From: Lachnospiraceae bacterium YSD2013
Lineage (GTDB): Bacteria; Bacillota; Clostridia; Lachnospirales; Lachnospiraceae
Assembly: GCA_900100895.1 (NCBI GenBank)
Contig: FMTX01000018.1
Span: 16,207-80,206, forward strand
Length of the DNA: 64,000 nt
Reading direction: 5' to 3'
A model generated the notes under the pieces. It was not told the origin of the DNA. It saw only the letters and a program-made list of their open reading frames with translations, and ran no database searches. Positions 51,846-60,713 of the stretch are shown one piece after another. The position numbers and the translations under genes are program-made. How positions within the stretch are numbered: position 1 is the first letter of the stretch; each line of letters starts with the position of its first letter.

Positions 51846-52088
51846 TTATTCTACTTCGTCTTCGTCAAATTCAGCCAATACGTAGAACCCTCTGGGAGTT
51901 TCCTCAACAGTAACCACGGTTCCCTCGCGGGACTTAAGGCGCTTGTTGAAAGGGATATTGGGTGACATGGCAAGAGACGGGTCTATTGTGTAATAGTAGT
52001 TACTGGGAAGAAGGCCTTCCGTAACCGTGATGTGATCGCCGGCTTTGCATAATCCGGGGCGTTCCATCTTAAATTCAATACGACGCAT
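51846..52088 (-). CDS. Small conserved-looking protein upstream of ridA
   Basis: An 80-residue beta-rich, acidic protein (MRRIEFKMERPGLCKAGDHITV, GLLPSNYYYTIDPSLAMSPNIPFNKRLKSREGTVVTVEETPRGFYVLAEFDEDE). No signal or helix. Two starts are possible: ATG 52088 with AAGG 8 bases upstream, and GTG 52127 with GGGAGA, which would add a CSKC pair (VECSKCKKK). I cannot decide between them. Family not recognised; co-transcribed with ridA. Confidence 0.7.
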   Translation of the reverse strand: MRRIEFKMERPGLCKAGDHITVTEGLLPSNYYYTIDPSLAMSPNIPFNKRLKSREGTVVTVEETPRGFYVLAEFDEDEVE

Positions 52089-52200
52089 CCTAAACACCTT
52101 CTTTTTACATTTAGAACATTCTACCACAAAGAATCTCCCTATACACCATAAAAATTGTCAAAAAGTATTCGATGATTTTCGCCTTTGTTGTAAATCAGCA

Positions 52201-52229
52201 TTGTACTTTTACAAATTTTCATATAAAAT
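52201..52229 (+). promoter_or_regulatory. promoter of the response regulator/kinase operon
   Basis: TTGTAC (52201-52206), 17 bases, TAAAAT (52224-52229). The leader to the ATG at 52320 is about 85 bases. Confidence 0.5.
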
Positions 52230-52319
52230 ATAAACAGCATCATTATACACAGAAATAAAAAAGTACATCAGAGGCGAAATCCCGCCTCCCAAAATTCTAT
52301 AATTGGGGGTTAATCCAAC

Positions 52320-53417
52320 ATGTATAAAGTTATTGCGGTAGACGATGAACAGAATGCATTGAATCGTTTTGAAAGACTTATTGCACAGGATAATCGCTTG
52401 GAACTTCTCAAGACTTTTACCAAGCCCGCCGATGCAATAGACTTCATCAAGTCCAATCAGGTTGACATCGCTTTTCTCGATATCGAAATGCCTGAAATGA
52501 CCGGCTTAGAGCTTGCCGAGTGTCTCATGGACGTCAATCCCTATTTGGAAATTGTATTTGTTACCGCCTACAATCAGTATGCTTTGGAGGCATTCAGAGC
52601 TCATGCAACGGGCTATCTTTTAAAGCCCCTTTCTCATGACGACTTCACCGCTCAGATTGACAGTATGGAGAAGAAGCTTGAAAAGTCTCACGTAGTTGAG
52701 GACGACAAGCTTATTATCAGCTGCTTCGGCGCATTCTCCATTAAGAAAGCCAATGACTTTGAGCCTTTGCGTTTCAGAACATCCAAGGCCGAGGAACTCC
52801 TCGCTTACCTTGTTCAGAACGAAGGCCGTGCGCGCTCCAAGGACATGATTCTTGATACACTCTGGCCCGATGCCGATCTTGACAAGGCAGCCAATAACTT
52901 CCGTGTAACCTGTACCTACATCAGAAGTACTCTCGCAGACTTCGGTTACACCGACGTTTTGGTACGCGACCATGACGATTACAGCATCAATACCGCCAGA
53001 ATCAAATGTGACTATCTTGAGTTCAGAAGCAAGATTGCTAACCCCGATACTCTCAGTCTTCCCGAGGTTGAAACCCTTATCAATCTCTACAAGGGTCCCT
53101 ACCTTGAGAACCGCTTCTACGACTGGGCAGAGGAAACCAAGGGCTGGCTTGAAGGCCGCTACATCCAGCTTTTATACAGAGCAGGACGTCTTTATGCAGA
53201 GGCAGACAGAATCGATGCCGCTATCGATGCTTTCGAATCCGTTCTCCGCGTAGACTTGTACGAAGAAGACGCTTTCAAGGAAGTTATCAGACTTAAGCAA
53301 AAGAAACTTCCTCCGGCAGCCATCCGCGACTACTATGAGAAGTACAAAGATTCCTTATTCAAAGAGTATGGTCTCGGTCCTTCCCAGGAGATTAAGGAAC
53401 TCATTAAAGCCATATAG
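52320..53417 (+). CDS. Response regulator with SARP/BTAD-type output domain
   Basis: The 365-residue protein has a receiver domain (1-120; VIAVDDEQNAL with D8-D9, phosphoacceptor in IAFLDIEMPEMTGLELAE, K in GYLLKPL). A winged-helix DNA-binding domain follows (about 135-230; LISCFGAFSI, FRTSKAEELLAYLVQNEGRARSKDMILDTLWPD). The last 120 residues form a TPR-like bacterial transcriptional activator domain (YRAGRLYAEADRIDAAIDAFESVLRVDLYEEDAFKEVIRL). LytS-type kinases usually pair with LytTR regulators, so the SARP-type output is a departure. It is followed by two kinase genes. Confidence 0.92.
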   Translation: MYKVIAVDDEQNALNRFERLIAQDNRLELLKTFTKPADAIDFIKSNQVDIAFLDIEMPEMTGLELAECLMDVNPYLEIVFVTAYNQYALEAFRAHATGYLLKPLSHDDFTAQIDSMEKKLEKSHVVEDDKLIISCFGAFSIKKANDFEPLRFRTSKAEELLAYLVQNEGRARSKDMILDTLWPDADLDKAANNFRVTCTYIRSTLADFGYTDVLVRDHDDYSINTARIKCDYLEFRSKIANPDTLSLPEVETLINLYKGPYLENRFYDWAEETKGWLEGRYIQLLYRAGRLYAEADRIDAAIDAFESVLRVDLYEEDAFKEVIRLKQKKLPPAAIRDYYEKYKDSLFKEYGLGPSQEIKELIKAI

Positions 53418-53446
53418 AATAAATACAAACTCAAAGAGGACTGTAA

Positions 53447-54757
53447 ATGATTACCATTATCCGCGCCTTTTGCGTTGTGTCGTGTTTAATATCGGGATTA
53501 TATGCAGGTATAATTTTCTATTTTTTCCGCAACGCAAAGCGCATGGTATTCTTTGCAGCCCTTTGTCTTTGTTTCTTTTTCAATGTAAATCTCAGCATTT
53601 CCGTGCGTCCCTGCCTGATTTACGACGCAGACTATCTTAGTACCCTCTCACCCAATATTTTTCTTGTTACCACCGCCTTAGCTACAATACTGCTTAATGT
53701 TTACTCAGGATATCTCTATACCGAGGTGCAGTTTAAGTATTCCTCCGTATACAATGCCCTTTTACTCATTTTGGGCATTTTTTCACTGGTAGTTCCCGGC
53801 GATTACGTATTTCCAATGTATGTGGCTCTTTTTGCTTTGTCATACGTTGCCGCATTTCACGGAATTCATCTTTCACATATTAATATCAAGCAGGGAAAGT
53901 CCGAATACTTCTATCTGATTATAGCCAACACTATCATGGGCATGGTTGTAACCGCTGAATTTATCACAGTTGTGCTTCACATAGACATCATCGGTCTCAG
54001 AATGTTGTTCATGCCCTTCTATCTGCTTTTCCACGGGCTGATGACCGCGCTCTCCTACGGAAATTCCATAAAGAAAACACAGAAGCTCTCAGCTTCACTC
54101 TCCGACACCATCGAGCGCATCAATCACTCCAACAACGCGCTTATGTGTACACAGATGAAGTCGGAATTCCTGTATCGCTCCCTCGACCTTATCAGTCGAA
54201 AGTGCGACGAGGACCCGTTTACGGCGGAGGATCTGACGGTTTCTCTTTCCAAATATCTTCGCCACACGCTTAATTTCCAGCAGCTTCAGGGCATAGTTCC
54301 CTTAAGTAACGAAATCGAGCTTACCAAAGCCTTCGTGGCCATTGAAAAAGAAAGACACCCCAAGCTTAAAGTCGAATACAAATTTCCGGACCCGCTTCCG
54401 GACTTTCATATACCGCCTCTTTCCATTCAGCCCCTTGTGGAGAATGCCATAGAGCACGGATTTACCGAGGATTCTTCCGAACCCAAGGTTACTCTTACGA
54501 TTATTCCTTACCGTGACTACTACCATATCGACGTGTCCGACAACGGCGCCGGTATGGACGAAGATGTTGCGGCTTCTCTCACCGATTCGCTTAACGACAG
54601 CGCGCGTATCGGCATATATAACATTCACACAAGGCTTATAAACCTCTTCGGTAAGGGCCTTGTTATTCAAAGTGCTCCGGGGGTAGGTACCAGCGTATCC
54701 TTTGTCGTGCCGCCCGATGCCGAAGCATATTTGCGTGAAAAGGAGGCCAATGCATGA
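53447..54757 (+). CDS. LytS-type sensor kinase homologue lacking the phosphoacceptor histidine
   Basis: The 436-residue protein has about seven N-terminal helices (6-205), a coiled stretch, the His-kinase dimerisation region and an ATPase domain. Where the family reads KPHFLYNTL, this protein reads KSEFLYRSL, so the phosphoacceptor His is Glu240 (codon 54164-54166) and the neighbouring Pro and Asn are also lost. The ATP-binding motifs remain (PLVENAIEHG, VSDNGAGMD, GIGIYNI-like RIGIYNIHTRL, GVGTSVSF). It may be a pseudokinase partner or phosphatase for the intact kinase that overlaps its stop by 4 bases. Ribosome site AGAGGA. Confidence 0.88.
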   Translation: MITIIRAFCVVSCLISGLYAGIIFYFFRNAKRMVFFAALCLCFFFNVNLSISVRPCLIYDADYLSTLSPNIFLVTTALATILLNVYSGYLYTEVQFKYSSVYNALLLILGIFSLVVPGDYVFPMYVALFALSYVAAFHGIHLSHINIKQGKSEYFYLIIANTIMGMVVTAEFITVVLHIDIIGLRMLFMPFYLLFHGLMTALSYGNSIKKTQKLSASLSDTIERINHSNNALMCTQMKSEFLYRSLDLISRKCDEDPFTAEDLTVSLSKYLRHTLNFQQLQGIVPLSNEIELTKAFVAIEKERHPKLKVEYKFPDPLPDFHIPPLSIQPLVENAIEHGFTEDSSEPKVTLTIIPYRDYYHIDVSDNGAGMDEDVAASLTDSLNDSARIGIYNIHTRLINLFGKGLVIQSAPGVGTSVSFVVPPDAEAYLREKEANA

Positions 54758-56652
54758 AAAGAAGAACCAATGCCCTCCTGATCATAATTCTTTTACCGCT
54801 TATCTACGTTATGGTTTTGTTTTTCCTGAACAAATCGATCCAGCCGGTGGAATTAAATGTGGCTCGCTCAGATGAGCCGTCCGAGACTCTGTATTTCGAT
54901 ACATCTAAATTTTATGCGCTTTCAGGCGAGATTGTCTGCTTCCCGGGTGTACTTCTTTCGCCTACAAGCGGCAATTATACGGCGGTTGACGACTTCATCA
55001 CCAATGCCAAGCAGACTCATGATTTCTTCTACGCTTCCGCTTTTTCCGATTACAGAAGACCTGAAAGCGTAGTGGGTAATGATTATATCGTAACTCTTGC
55101 TTTTAACACCAGACTTCCGTCGGAGACCGAGTATTCCATATGGTTCCCGTCAGAATTCTGCGAATACAGGATATTTGTAAACGGCGAGATGGTTTCGGAG
55201 TCTCCTACGTTTAACTCCAATAAACCGATATTCCCGCAGTCCTTTGTGTCCAAGCTTCCGCCCACAACAGACGGTTATTATACGGTGGTTGCGCAGGTTG
55301 TTTCCCCCGTCAATTACTTAAATTCCTGTCCCGATACGGCTTTTTTTGCCACATCCGACAGAATGCACTGGTCACAGATCGGTGAGGAGCACATCGGTCT
55401 CTTTATGGCGGCTTATGTCATTTTTACCATGATCTACATGCTCATTCAGCTTCTGGCGCTTAGGTTCGAGTCAGTTATCGTACCGTTTGTCTGTCTGTCC
55501 GGTATGACGTGCATCGTCATGGCATTTATGGACGACCGCTGCATTATGAGCTTTTTTCCGTCCCTTACGGCCGGTACAGGATCCTTTGTTGAGGCTATTG
55601 CAGAGCCTTTGTACCTGCTTTCGCTAATGTATTTCACCGCCGGATTGTTCAAAGAATCCTTCCCGAAACGAATAAGCTACTTCGTGTCGGCGTCACTTAT
55701 TGTTCCGCTTGTGAATGCACTCACTCTGCAGCAGTTCCCGTGGCTTGGAAGCATCTCGCTTATCGTATTTATAGCACCTTATATAATCTGCGGTTACACC
55801 TTCGTGAAGGCTTATGAAAAGAACGAGCCAAACGCTGTGCCTTACGGCATCTCGCTTGCGCTCGTTGCAAGTAACCTTATACTCTACAGGCTGACATTCG
55901 ACATGCTGGTGCCTTCGAAGTTCGCCTACTCCATAGGTTACATCGTATTATCAATCGCCATGGTTACAATCTTAGGTCGCGAATACGCCGCCCAGAATGC
56001 CAACGAAACATTCTACACCAACGAGCTCTCACGTCAGCTTGAAGCGATGCAGGCTTCCGAGAACGCATTCTTAAACGCGCAGATGAAGCCTCACTTCCTG
56101 TACAATACGCTTAATACCATCGCAGATTGTTGCGTTACCGATTCCAAGAAGGCTCAGAAGCTTATAAACTCGCTTTCCGAGTACTTAAAGCTCATCCTAA
56201 GCCTTGATAACATGGACAAGACCGTGCCCATCCGCCACGAGCTCGAACTGGTGGAAGCCTACACGGCAATAGAAAAAGAAAGATTCCCGAGCATCATGTT
56301 TGCCAACGAATTCCCGCTTCGGGTTCCCAACATCATGATGCCGCCGATTACCATACAGCCTCTTATCGAGAACGCTATCAAGCACGGTGTACGTAAGTCC
56401 GATAAGCCCGGCGTTGTAACCCTCCGTATCATCGAGAACCCGGACTCCGTCGAGTTCTTCGTAAGCGACAACGGTGTAGGCATGGACGAAGCCGCAATGC
56501 AACGACTCTTCGTAATGCCCAAAGAAAACCAGAGCATCGGTATCTACAACATCGACAAGCGTCTTAAAAACCAGTACGGTCAGGGATTGCATGTCGAGAG
56601 CACTCCGGGACTCGGAACGTGTGTAAGTTTCAAGATTCCGAAGGTAACTTAA
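54754..56652 (+). CDS. LytS-type sensor histidine kinase with 7TMR-DISM-like input
   Basis: The 632-residue protein has an N-terminal helix, an extracytoplasmic beta-sandwich (about 35-205; YSIWFPSEFCEYRIFVNGEMV, as in 7TMR-DISM extracellular domains), seven helices (about 213-408) and the kinase part. The intact phosphoacceptor is H447 in QMKPHFLYNTLN; ATP-binding motifs are PLIENAIKHG, VSDNGVGMD, SIGIYNIDKRL and GLGTCVSF. It should phosphorylate the receiver at 52320, perhaps with the degenerate kinase as partner. Ribosome site AAGGAGG inside the upstream gene. Confidence 0.92.
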   Translation: MKRRTNALLIIILLPLIYVMVLFFLNKSIQPVELNVARSDEPSETLYFDTSKFYALSGEIVCFPGVLLSPTSGNYTAVDDFITNAKQTHDFFYASAFSDYRRPESVVGNDYIVTLAFNTRLPSETEYSIWFPSEFCEYRIFVNGEMVSESPTFNSNKPIFPQSFVSKLPPTTDGYYTVVAQVVSPVNYLNSCPDTAFFATSDRMHWSQIGEEHIGLFMAAYVIFTMIYMLIQLLALRFESVIVPFVCLSGMTCIVMAFMDDRCIMSFFPSLTAGTGSFVEAIAEPLYLLSLMYFTAGLFKESFPKRISYFVSASLIVPLVNALTLQQFPWLGSISLIVFIAPYIICGYTFVKAYEKNEPNAVPYGISLALVASNLILYRLTFDMLVPSKFAYSIGYIVLSIAMVTILGREYAAQNANETFYTNELSRQLEAMQASENAFLNAQMKPHFLYNTLNTIADCCVTDSKKAQKLINSLSEYLKLILSLDNMDKTVPIRHELELVEAYTAIEKERFPSIMFANEFPLRVPNIMMPPITIQPLIENAIKHGVRKSDKPGVVTLRIIENPDSVEFFVSDNGVGMDEAAMQRLFVMPKENQSIGIYNIDKRLKNQYGQGLHVESTPGLGTCVSFKIPKVT

Positions 56653-56660
56653 ATGAATAA

Positions 56661-56691
56661 ACAAAAAGGGCGCCCGATCGGGCGCTCTTTT
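56661..56691. terminator. bidirectional terminator between kinase and TPR genes
   Basis: A self-complementary GC stem (GGGCGCCCGATCGGGCGCtC) is flanked by A-run and T-run on either side, between convergent genes. Confidence 0.85.
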
Positions 56692-58872
56692 TTAAAGCTT
56701 TACTGTATGTGAAATGATTTCTTCCGTAATGTTCTTACCGGCCTGTGCGTGAGCCGCTACATATCTGCCGTAGAGTTCCAGCATCTTGTCAGAATACGTG
56801 GAGATTTCTCCGCGTAGGTACGTCTCGTTGGAAGTGTTGTATTCCGTATCCTCCGAAGTATGGATGCTACGGGCCTGCTTTAGAAGGTCCGGGTGAGCAT
56901 CGTAGAAAGCTTCGGTCATGCCGGTCTGGATAGCGACTATAGTCTCTATAATCTGCTTCTTCTCGGGTGAAATTGCAGGGAAGTTATCTTTAATCTCTGC
57001 GTAGCGTGCGGGAGCTGTGCTCTCCATCATGCGGCCGTATTTCTCTGTAATAAGGTTGTGTCCTTTCTTAAGCTCGATTTCAAAGTCATACAGATACTGC
57101 ATGAGCATTTCTTTGGTCCAGGTAAGGTACTGGCTTTCGCGCATGATATCGAAGGTGCAGAAGTCATCCTGACAGGAAGCGCGACCGCCTTCGTTTTGTA
57201 CTTTGTCAAAGGCCTCGAATTCGAGTCGGACTACTTTCTTGGCAAGTTGCTGTACTGTTAGTTTACATAACTCAGACTTAATCATTAATTCTTCGGTATG
57301 ATGGTCGAGATAATCGTCCGTATCGCTGATGTAGCCCATCTCATACATGGTCTGAGCAAAGAATTGACCGATTTGGTCGACGCTTGCAGTATCGGTAGCG
57401 GCGAGCAATAAAGGCTTTAACTCATCTCCCATCTCCAAATCATCAAGACTCTTAAAGAGCCATTTATCATGAGGGAAATACTTGTTTTCTATGATGTGTG
57501 CAAGCTTCATGGCTGCTTTGAGCCCGTCGGCGAGCATGACCTTGGCAGTCAATTCATCTTCCCGCTTAAGCATCCTGCCGAAATTGTACTGAGCGCACTG
57601 CGAAAACTCGGCAGCGTACTGCGCAAGCTTCTTAAACTGCACCGACTCGGGGTACCCCTCTTCCAGCTTAGATCTTTCAAGGCTGAAGGCACCTTCCTCA
57701 TCCGTAAATACACATCCATTGACTGAAGTGCTCAATGCATAATCGGGTATGGTAAGGTAATCTTCCTCAGTAAGCGGGTACTTGCCGAGAAGTTCCTTAT
57801 AGAATCCTTCTACCGTAAATACTCCGCGACGCTTATGTCCGCTTACCACGGGCGCAACCTTAAACCCCATGAATTCCTTGGGCAGGGCGTTATAAGCTTC
57901 TTCAAGTTCCTTGCCGATTTCGGCATAGGTCTCCTCGGAAACATATAACTGGAAGCCCGGTCCCCAGTCGTGGTCTCTTGACTCTGCATCATCATATCCG
58001 TAGCAATCAGAGCCTCTTCCCACGAGTCCCGCCGCAATCTTACTCTTGTACGCAGGGAACTTCTCCATAATCACGGGCACAAATTTTTCTTCAAAAAAGG
58101 CGCGGCAAATGTCCATGCCCTTAATGTCGTCCGCGGCATCCGAGCCCTTTGCTTTCTTGAGTTCGGCGGCAATTCGTGCGTAATATTCGGTCTTTCCGTG
58201 TTCTTTGTCCATAATTGTCAGAGCTTCAGACAACGGACCCACAGCCTTATCGGGCTGACCCTTCATATTATAAATCATGCCAAGCGCATAAAGTGCCGAA
58301 GCGTAATGCGTGTCGGTATCCTCGATGGTCTTAAACATCTCGGCGGCCTCGAGCGCCTTCTCCTCAGCCTTCTTCAAATCGCCGAGCGCCACGTAGGTAT
58401 TCGAAAGATTGGCGTTGGTAACCGCAATCTCGTACTCCGCATTATTGGCCTCGGAAATCTCAAGCGCCGCATTCAGTTCTGCCGCCGCTTTCTCATACAG
58501 ACCCTCTTCCTGAAAAAGAAGGCTCTTGTTGTTATGTAAACTAGCTACCAGCATAGAATCTTCAGGCAAAGTTTCCGCATATACGGCCGCCACCTCGTCA
58601 TAAAGCTTCTCAGCTTCCTGCAATTTGCCCGCCGCTCTGTACGCAGTCGCAACGTTAAGCAGGCTCGTGCCGTAGCTGACGGTTCCGGCAAGTCCCATAC
58701 TGTCTAAGAGCTCGAGAATCTTTCCTGCAATTTGAAGTGAAGCCTCCGCCTCTCCTCTGTCGCGCAGTAACCCTACGTATTCATTGAGAAGCTCAAGCAG
58801 CGCACCGTCATCACCGCGGCTCACCGCATCATTAATTTCCCTAACCAGAGTATCTTCAGCATTATGTTCCAT
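56692..58872 (-). CDS. TPR protein with DUF4037 (nucleotidyltransferase-like) and DUF4125 domains
   Basis: The 726-residue protein has about six TPR repeats (35-235; YGTSLLNVATAYRAAGKLQEAEKLYDEVAAVY). A DUF4037 region follows (about 250-600) with the nucleotidyltransferase-like site GLVGRGSDCYGYDDAESRDHDWGPGFQLYV. The C-terminal DUF4125 region has FDKVQNEGGRASCQDDFCTFDIMRESQYLTW and EKYGRMMEST. The DHDW acids could bind metal. Known neighbours of such genes do not settle a function. The start overlaps the end of the GH2 gene by 11 bases. It contains two copies of GTTTACATAAC. Confidence 0.88.
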   Translation of the reverse strand: MEHNAEDTLVREINDAVSRGDDGALLELLNEYVGLLRDRGEAEASLQIAGKILELLDSMGLAGTVSYGTSLLNVATAYRAAGKLQEAEKLYDEVAAVYAETLPEDSMLVASLHNNKSLLFQEEGLYEKAAAELNAALEISEANNAEYEIAVTNANLSNTYVALGDLKKAEEKALEAAEMFKTIEDTDTHYASALYALGMIYNMKGQPDKAVGPLSEALTIMDKEHGKTEYYARIAAELKKAKGSDAADDIKGMDICRAFFEEKFVPVIMEKFPAYKSKIAAGLVGRGSDCYGYDDAESRDHDWGPGFQLYVSEETYAEIGKELEEAYNALPKEFMGFKVAPVVSGHKRRGVFTVEGFYKELLGKYPLTEEDYLTIPDYALSTSVNGCVFTDEEGAFSLERSKLEEGYPESVQFKKLAQYAAEFSQCAQYNFGRMLKREDELTAKVMLADGLKAAMKLAHIIENKYFPHDKWLFKSLDDLEMGDELKPLLLAATDTASVDQIGQFFAQTMYEMGYISDTDDYLDHHTEELMIKSELCKLTVQQLAKKVVRLEFEAFDKVQNEGGRASCQDDFCTFDIMRESQYLTWTKEMLMQYLYDFEIELKKGHNLITEKYGRMMESTAPARYAEIKDNFPAISPEKKQIIETIVAIQTGMTEAFYDAHPDLLKQARSIHTSEDTEYNTSNETYLRGEISTYSDKMLELYGRYVAAHAQAGKNITEEIISHTVKL

Positions 58873-60538
58873 CAGTCATCCTCTGAGAAAGTGCCTCGGC
58901 AAGCTTGCGCATCCTGTCCGCGTCAACCTTGCAGACCTTTCTGTCATATGTGTAAAAACCGTTGGTTTCGTCCTCCACGTCCGTAGCCTGCGTGTAAATC
59001 GAACCACACAGCCCCTTATCTATGGCCGGAAGGATATCTTTGGTATACAAACTTACTATCATCTCGGTAAGCTGCTCGGAGGATTCCGCCTTACCGTAGC
59101 CGTAGTTCTTCTTAAGGTTAAAAGAATGCTCGGGAATCTTATACGAATACCCGCCGAACTCCGAAAGAATAATGGGTCTGTCCGACTCCTCTATCTGAAC
59201 ATCCTTAAAGTATATGTGATAGCTGTCCACATCCGAAGTCGTCTGCCAGAACCACCCCGAAGTGGAATCGATAATCCTCGTAGAGTCCATCGCTCTCATG
59301 ATATCGTACATGATATCCGAGTCAAACTGCCCCCAACCCTCATTAAATATCGTGTAATACACGATGCAAGGGAAGTTATAAAGGTGCGCCAGCGTATCCT
59401 CCATGTGTTGCTCAAACGTTGCCTTAACCTCGTCCTTGACCCTTCTTTTGGTGTCATCGATAGTCTTGTGGCCGATAGTAGGCATCACGGTATCGCGCAT
59501 GAAACTGTATCTTCCGTTATTGACCATGTCCTGGAATACTAACATCCCCAAGCGGTCACAGGCCTCGTAGAAGCACTCGGGCTCAATCTTGATATGCTTA
59601 CGAATCGTATTGATGCCAAGCGCCTTGAGCCTCAATATGTCCTCGCGGTACACGTCCTCGTTATTAGGCGTAAATATGCCCTCCGGGAAGTATCCCTGGT
59701 CGAGCACCCCGTGGAAAAAGAAAGGCTTGTCGTTAAGCAATATTCTCTTAACACCCTTCACCTCTCCGATTGAAACCGTCCTGAGTCCGAAGTACGACTT
59801 AACCTCGTCGCGTCCCGCAGTGATTGTAACATCATAAAGATGCGGGTTGTCGGGAGTCCACAGCACCGGATTTTTAATGGGCACGGTAAAATAAGGATTG
59901 TCCGACTTGCCCTTGTATACGAGCATGTCGCCGTCATATATCTCGATACCAATAACTTCCTCGTCCGTTTCGACATCGAAGGTCACGCGGTCAAGGGAAG
60001 GTGTGATTTCTATACTCTTAATATATTTCTCGGGAACGCTCTCCATCCAGACGGTCTGCCAGATTCCGCTCACGGGAGTGTACCACATGCCGCCGCGATT
60101 TTTCTTTTGCTTACCGTAAGGGTAAAGGTGCGAAAGGCTGTCGCGGACTTCCACCGTAAGTGTCTGAACCTTGTCGATATGGATGTAGTCGGTCACGTCG
60201 ATGGTAAAAGGAAGGTACCCGCCCTCATGATGGCATACCAAAGAGTCGTCGATGTAGACGTCGGCAATCGCGTCAACAGCGCCGAAATGAAGCAGAATTC
60301 TATTCTTCATAAAATCCTTGTCTATGCAGATTTTTCTAAAGTAGGTGTATTCGCCCGTGAATCGGCCTTTGAAGCCCGAGAGCCTTGATTCAAGCGGGAA
60401 GGGCACGGTTACCCCGTCGTCCCACTTGCCGTTTAAACACATATAAGAATCTCTTACCATGGAAGGTCTCGGATATCGACCCATGGGGCGTCTCTCCACC
60501 GCCGCATCCATCGTAAGTTCGTTAAATTTACTCCCCAT
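58862..60538 (-). CDS. Glycoside hydrolase family 2 enzyme (beta-galactosidase/glucuronidase-like)
   Basis: The 558-residue protein has the three-part GH2 layout: jelly-roll domain (about 25-180; GEYTYFRKICIDKDFMKNRILLHFGAVDAIADVYID), immunoglobulin-like domain (185-275) and TIM barrel. The acid/base is in YTIFNEGWGQFD and the nucleophile in ILSEFGGYSYK. It is shorter than E. coli LacZ and similar to beta-glucuronidase-size members. No signal peptide, so cytoplasmic; the sugar cannot be told. Ribosome site GTGAGGA. Coupled to the TPR-DUF4037 gene. Confidence 0.92.
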   Translation of the reverse strand: MGSKFNELTMDAAVERRPMGRYPRPSMVRDSYMCLNGKWDDGVTVPFPLESRLSGFKGRFTGEYTYFRKICIDKDFMKNRILLHFGAVDAIADVYIDDSLVCHHEGGYLPFTIDVTDYIHIDKVQTLTVEVRDSLSHLYPYGKQKKNRGGMWYTPVSGIWQTVWMESVPEKYIKSIEITPSLDRVTFDVETDEEVIGIEIYDGDMLVYKGKSDNPYFTVPIKNPVLWTPDNPHLYDVTITAGRDEVKSYFGLRTVSIGEVKGVKRILLNDKPFFFHGVLDQGYFPEGIFTPNNEDVYREDILRLKALGINTIRKHIKIEPECFYEACDRLGMLVFQDMVNNGRYSFMRDTVMPTIGHKTIDDTKRRVKDEVKATFEQHMEDTLAHLYNFPCIVYYTIFNEGWGQFDSDIMYDIMRAMDSTRIIDSTSGWFWQTTSDVDSYHIYFKDVQIEESDRPIILSEFGGYSYKIPEHSFNLKKNYGYGKAESSEQLTEMIVSLYTKDILPAIDKGLCGSIYTQATDVEDETNGFYTYDRKVCKVDADRMRKLAEALSQRMTDGT

Positions 60539-60540
60539 TT

Positions 60541-60621
60541 ATAATCCTCACTTTGAGATTATCTTGATATAAGTTGATTTTATCACACTTTGATTATACT
60601 ATCCACTTTGGTGAGGATTAT
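60541..60621. promoter_or_regulatory. repeats between the GH2 gene and cysS
   Basis: ATAATCCTCAC (60541-60551) and GTGAGGATTAT (60611-60621) form a perfect 11-base inverted repeat; the first includes the GH2 ribosome site. Three CACTTTG words followed by ATTAT lie between and at the ends (about 60550, 60586, 60605). They may be operators for GH2 control; inferred. Confidence 0.4.
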
Positions 60622-60623
60622 GC

Positions 60624-60652
60624 TTGACTCACAGATTTTTTGTTGTTACTAT
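60624..60652 (+). promoter_or_regulatory. cysS promoter
   Basis: TTGACT (60624-60629), 17 bases, TACTAT (60647-60652). The leader is about 55 bases, so there is no T-box. Confidence 0.6.
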
Positions 60653-60713
60653 GATTAAGTTAATAAGGAATGCGCAGAGAATCGCGTAATTCCGAGTACA
60701 AGGAGGTTTCTGT

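Noticed and set aside
60653..60713. A T-box leader for cysS
   Set aside because: The leader after the likely start point is only about 55 bases and has no specifier stem or T-box sequence.
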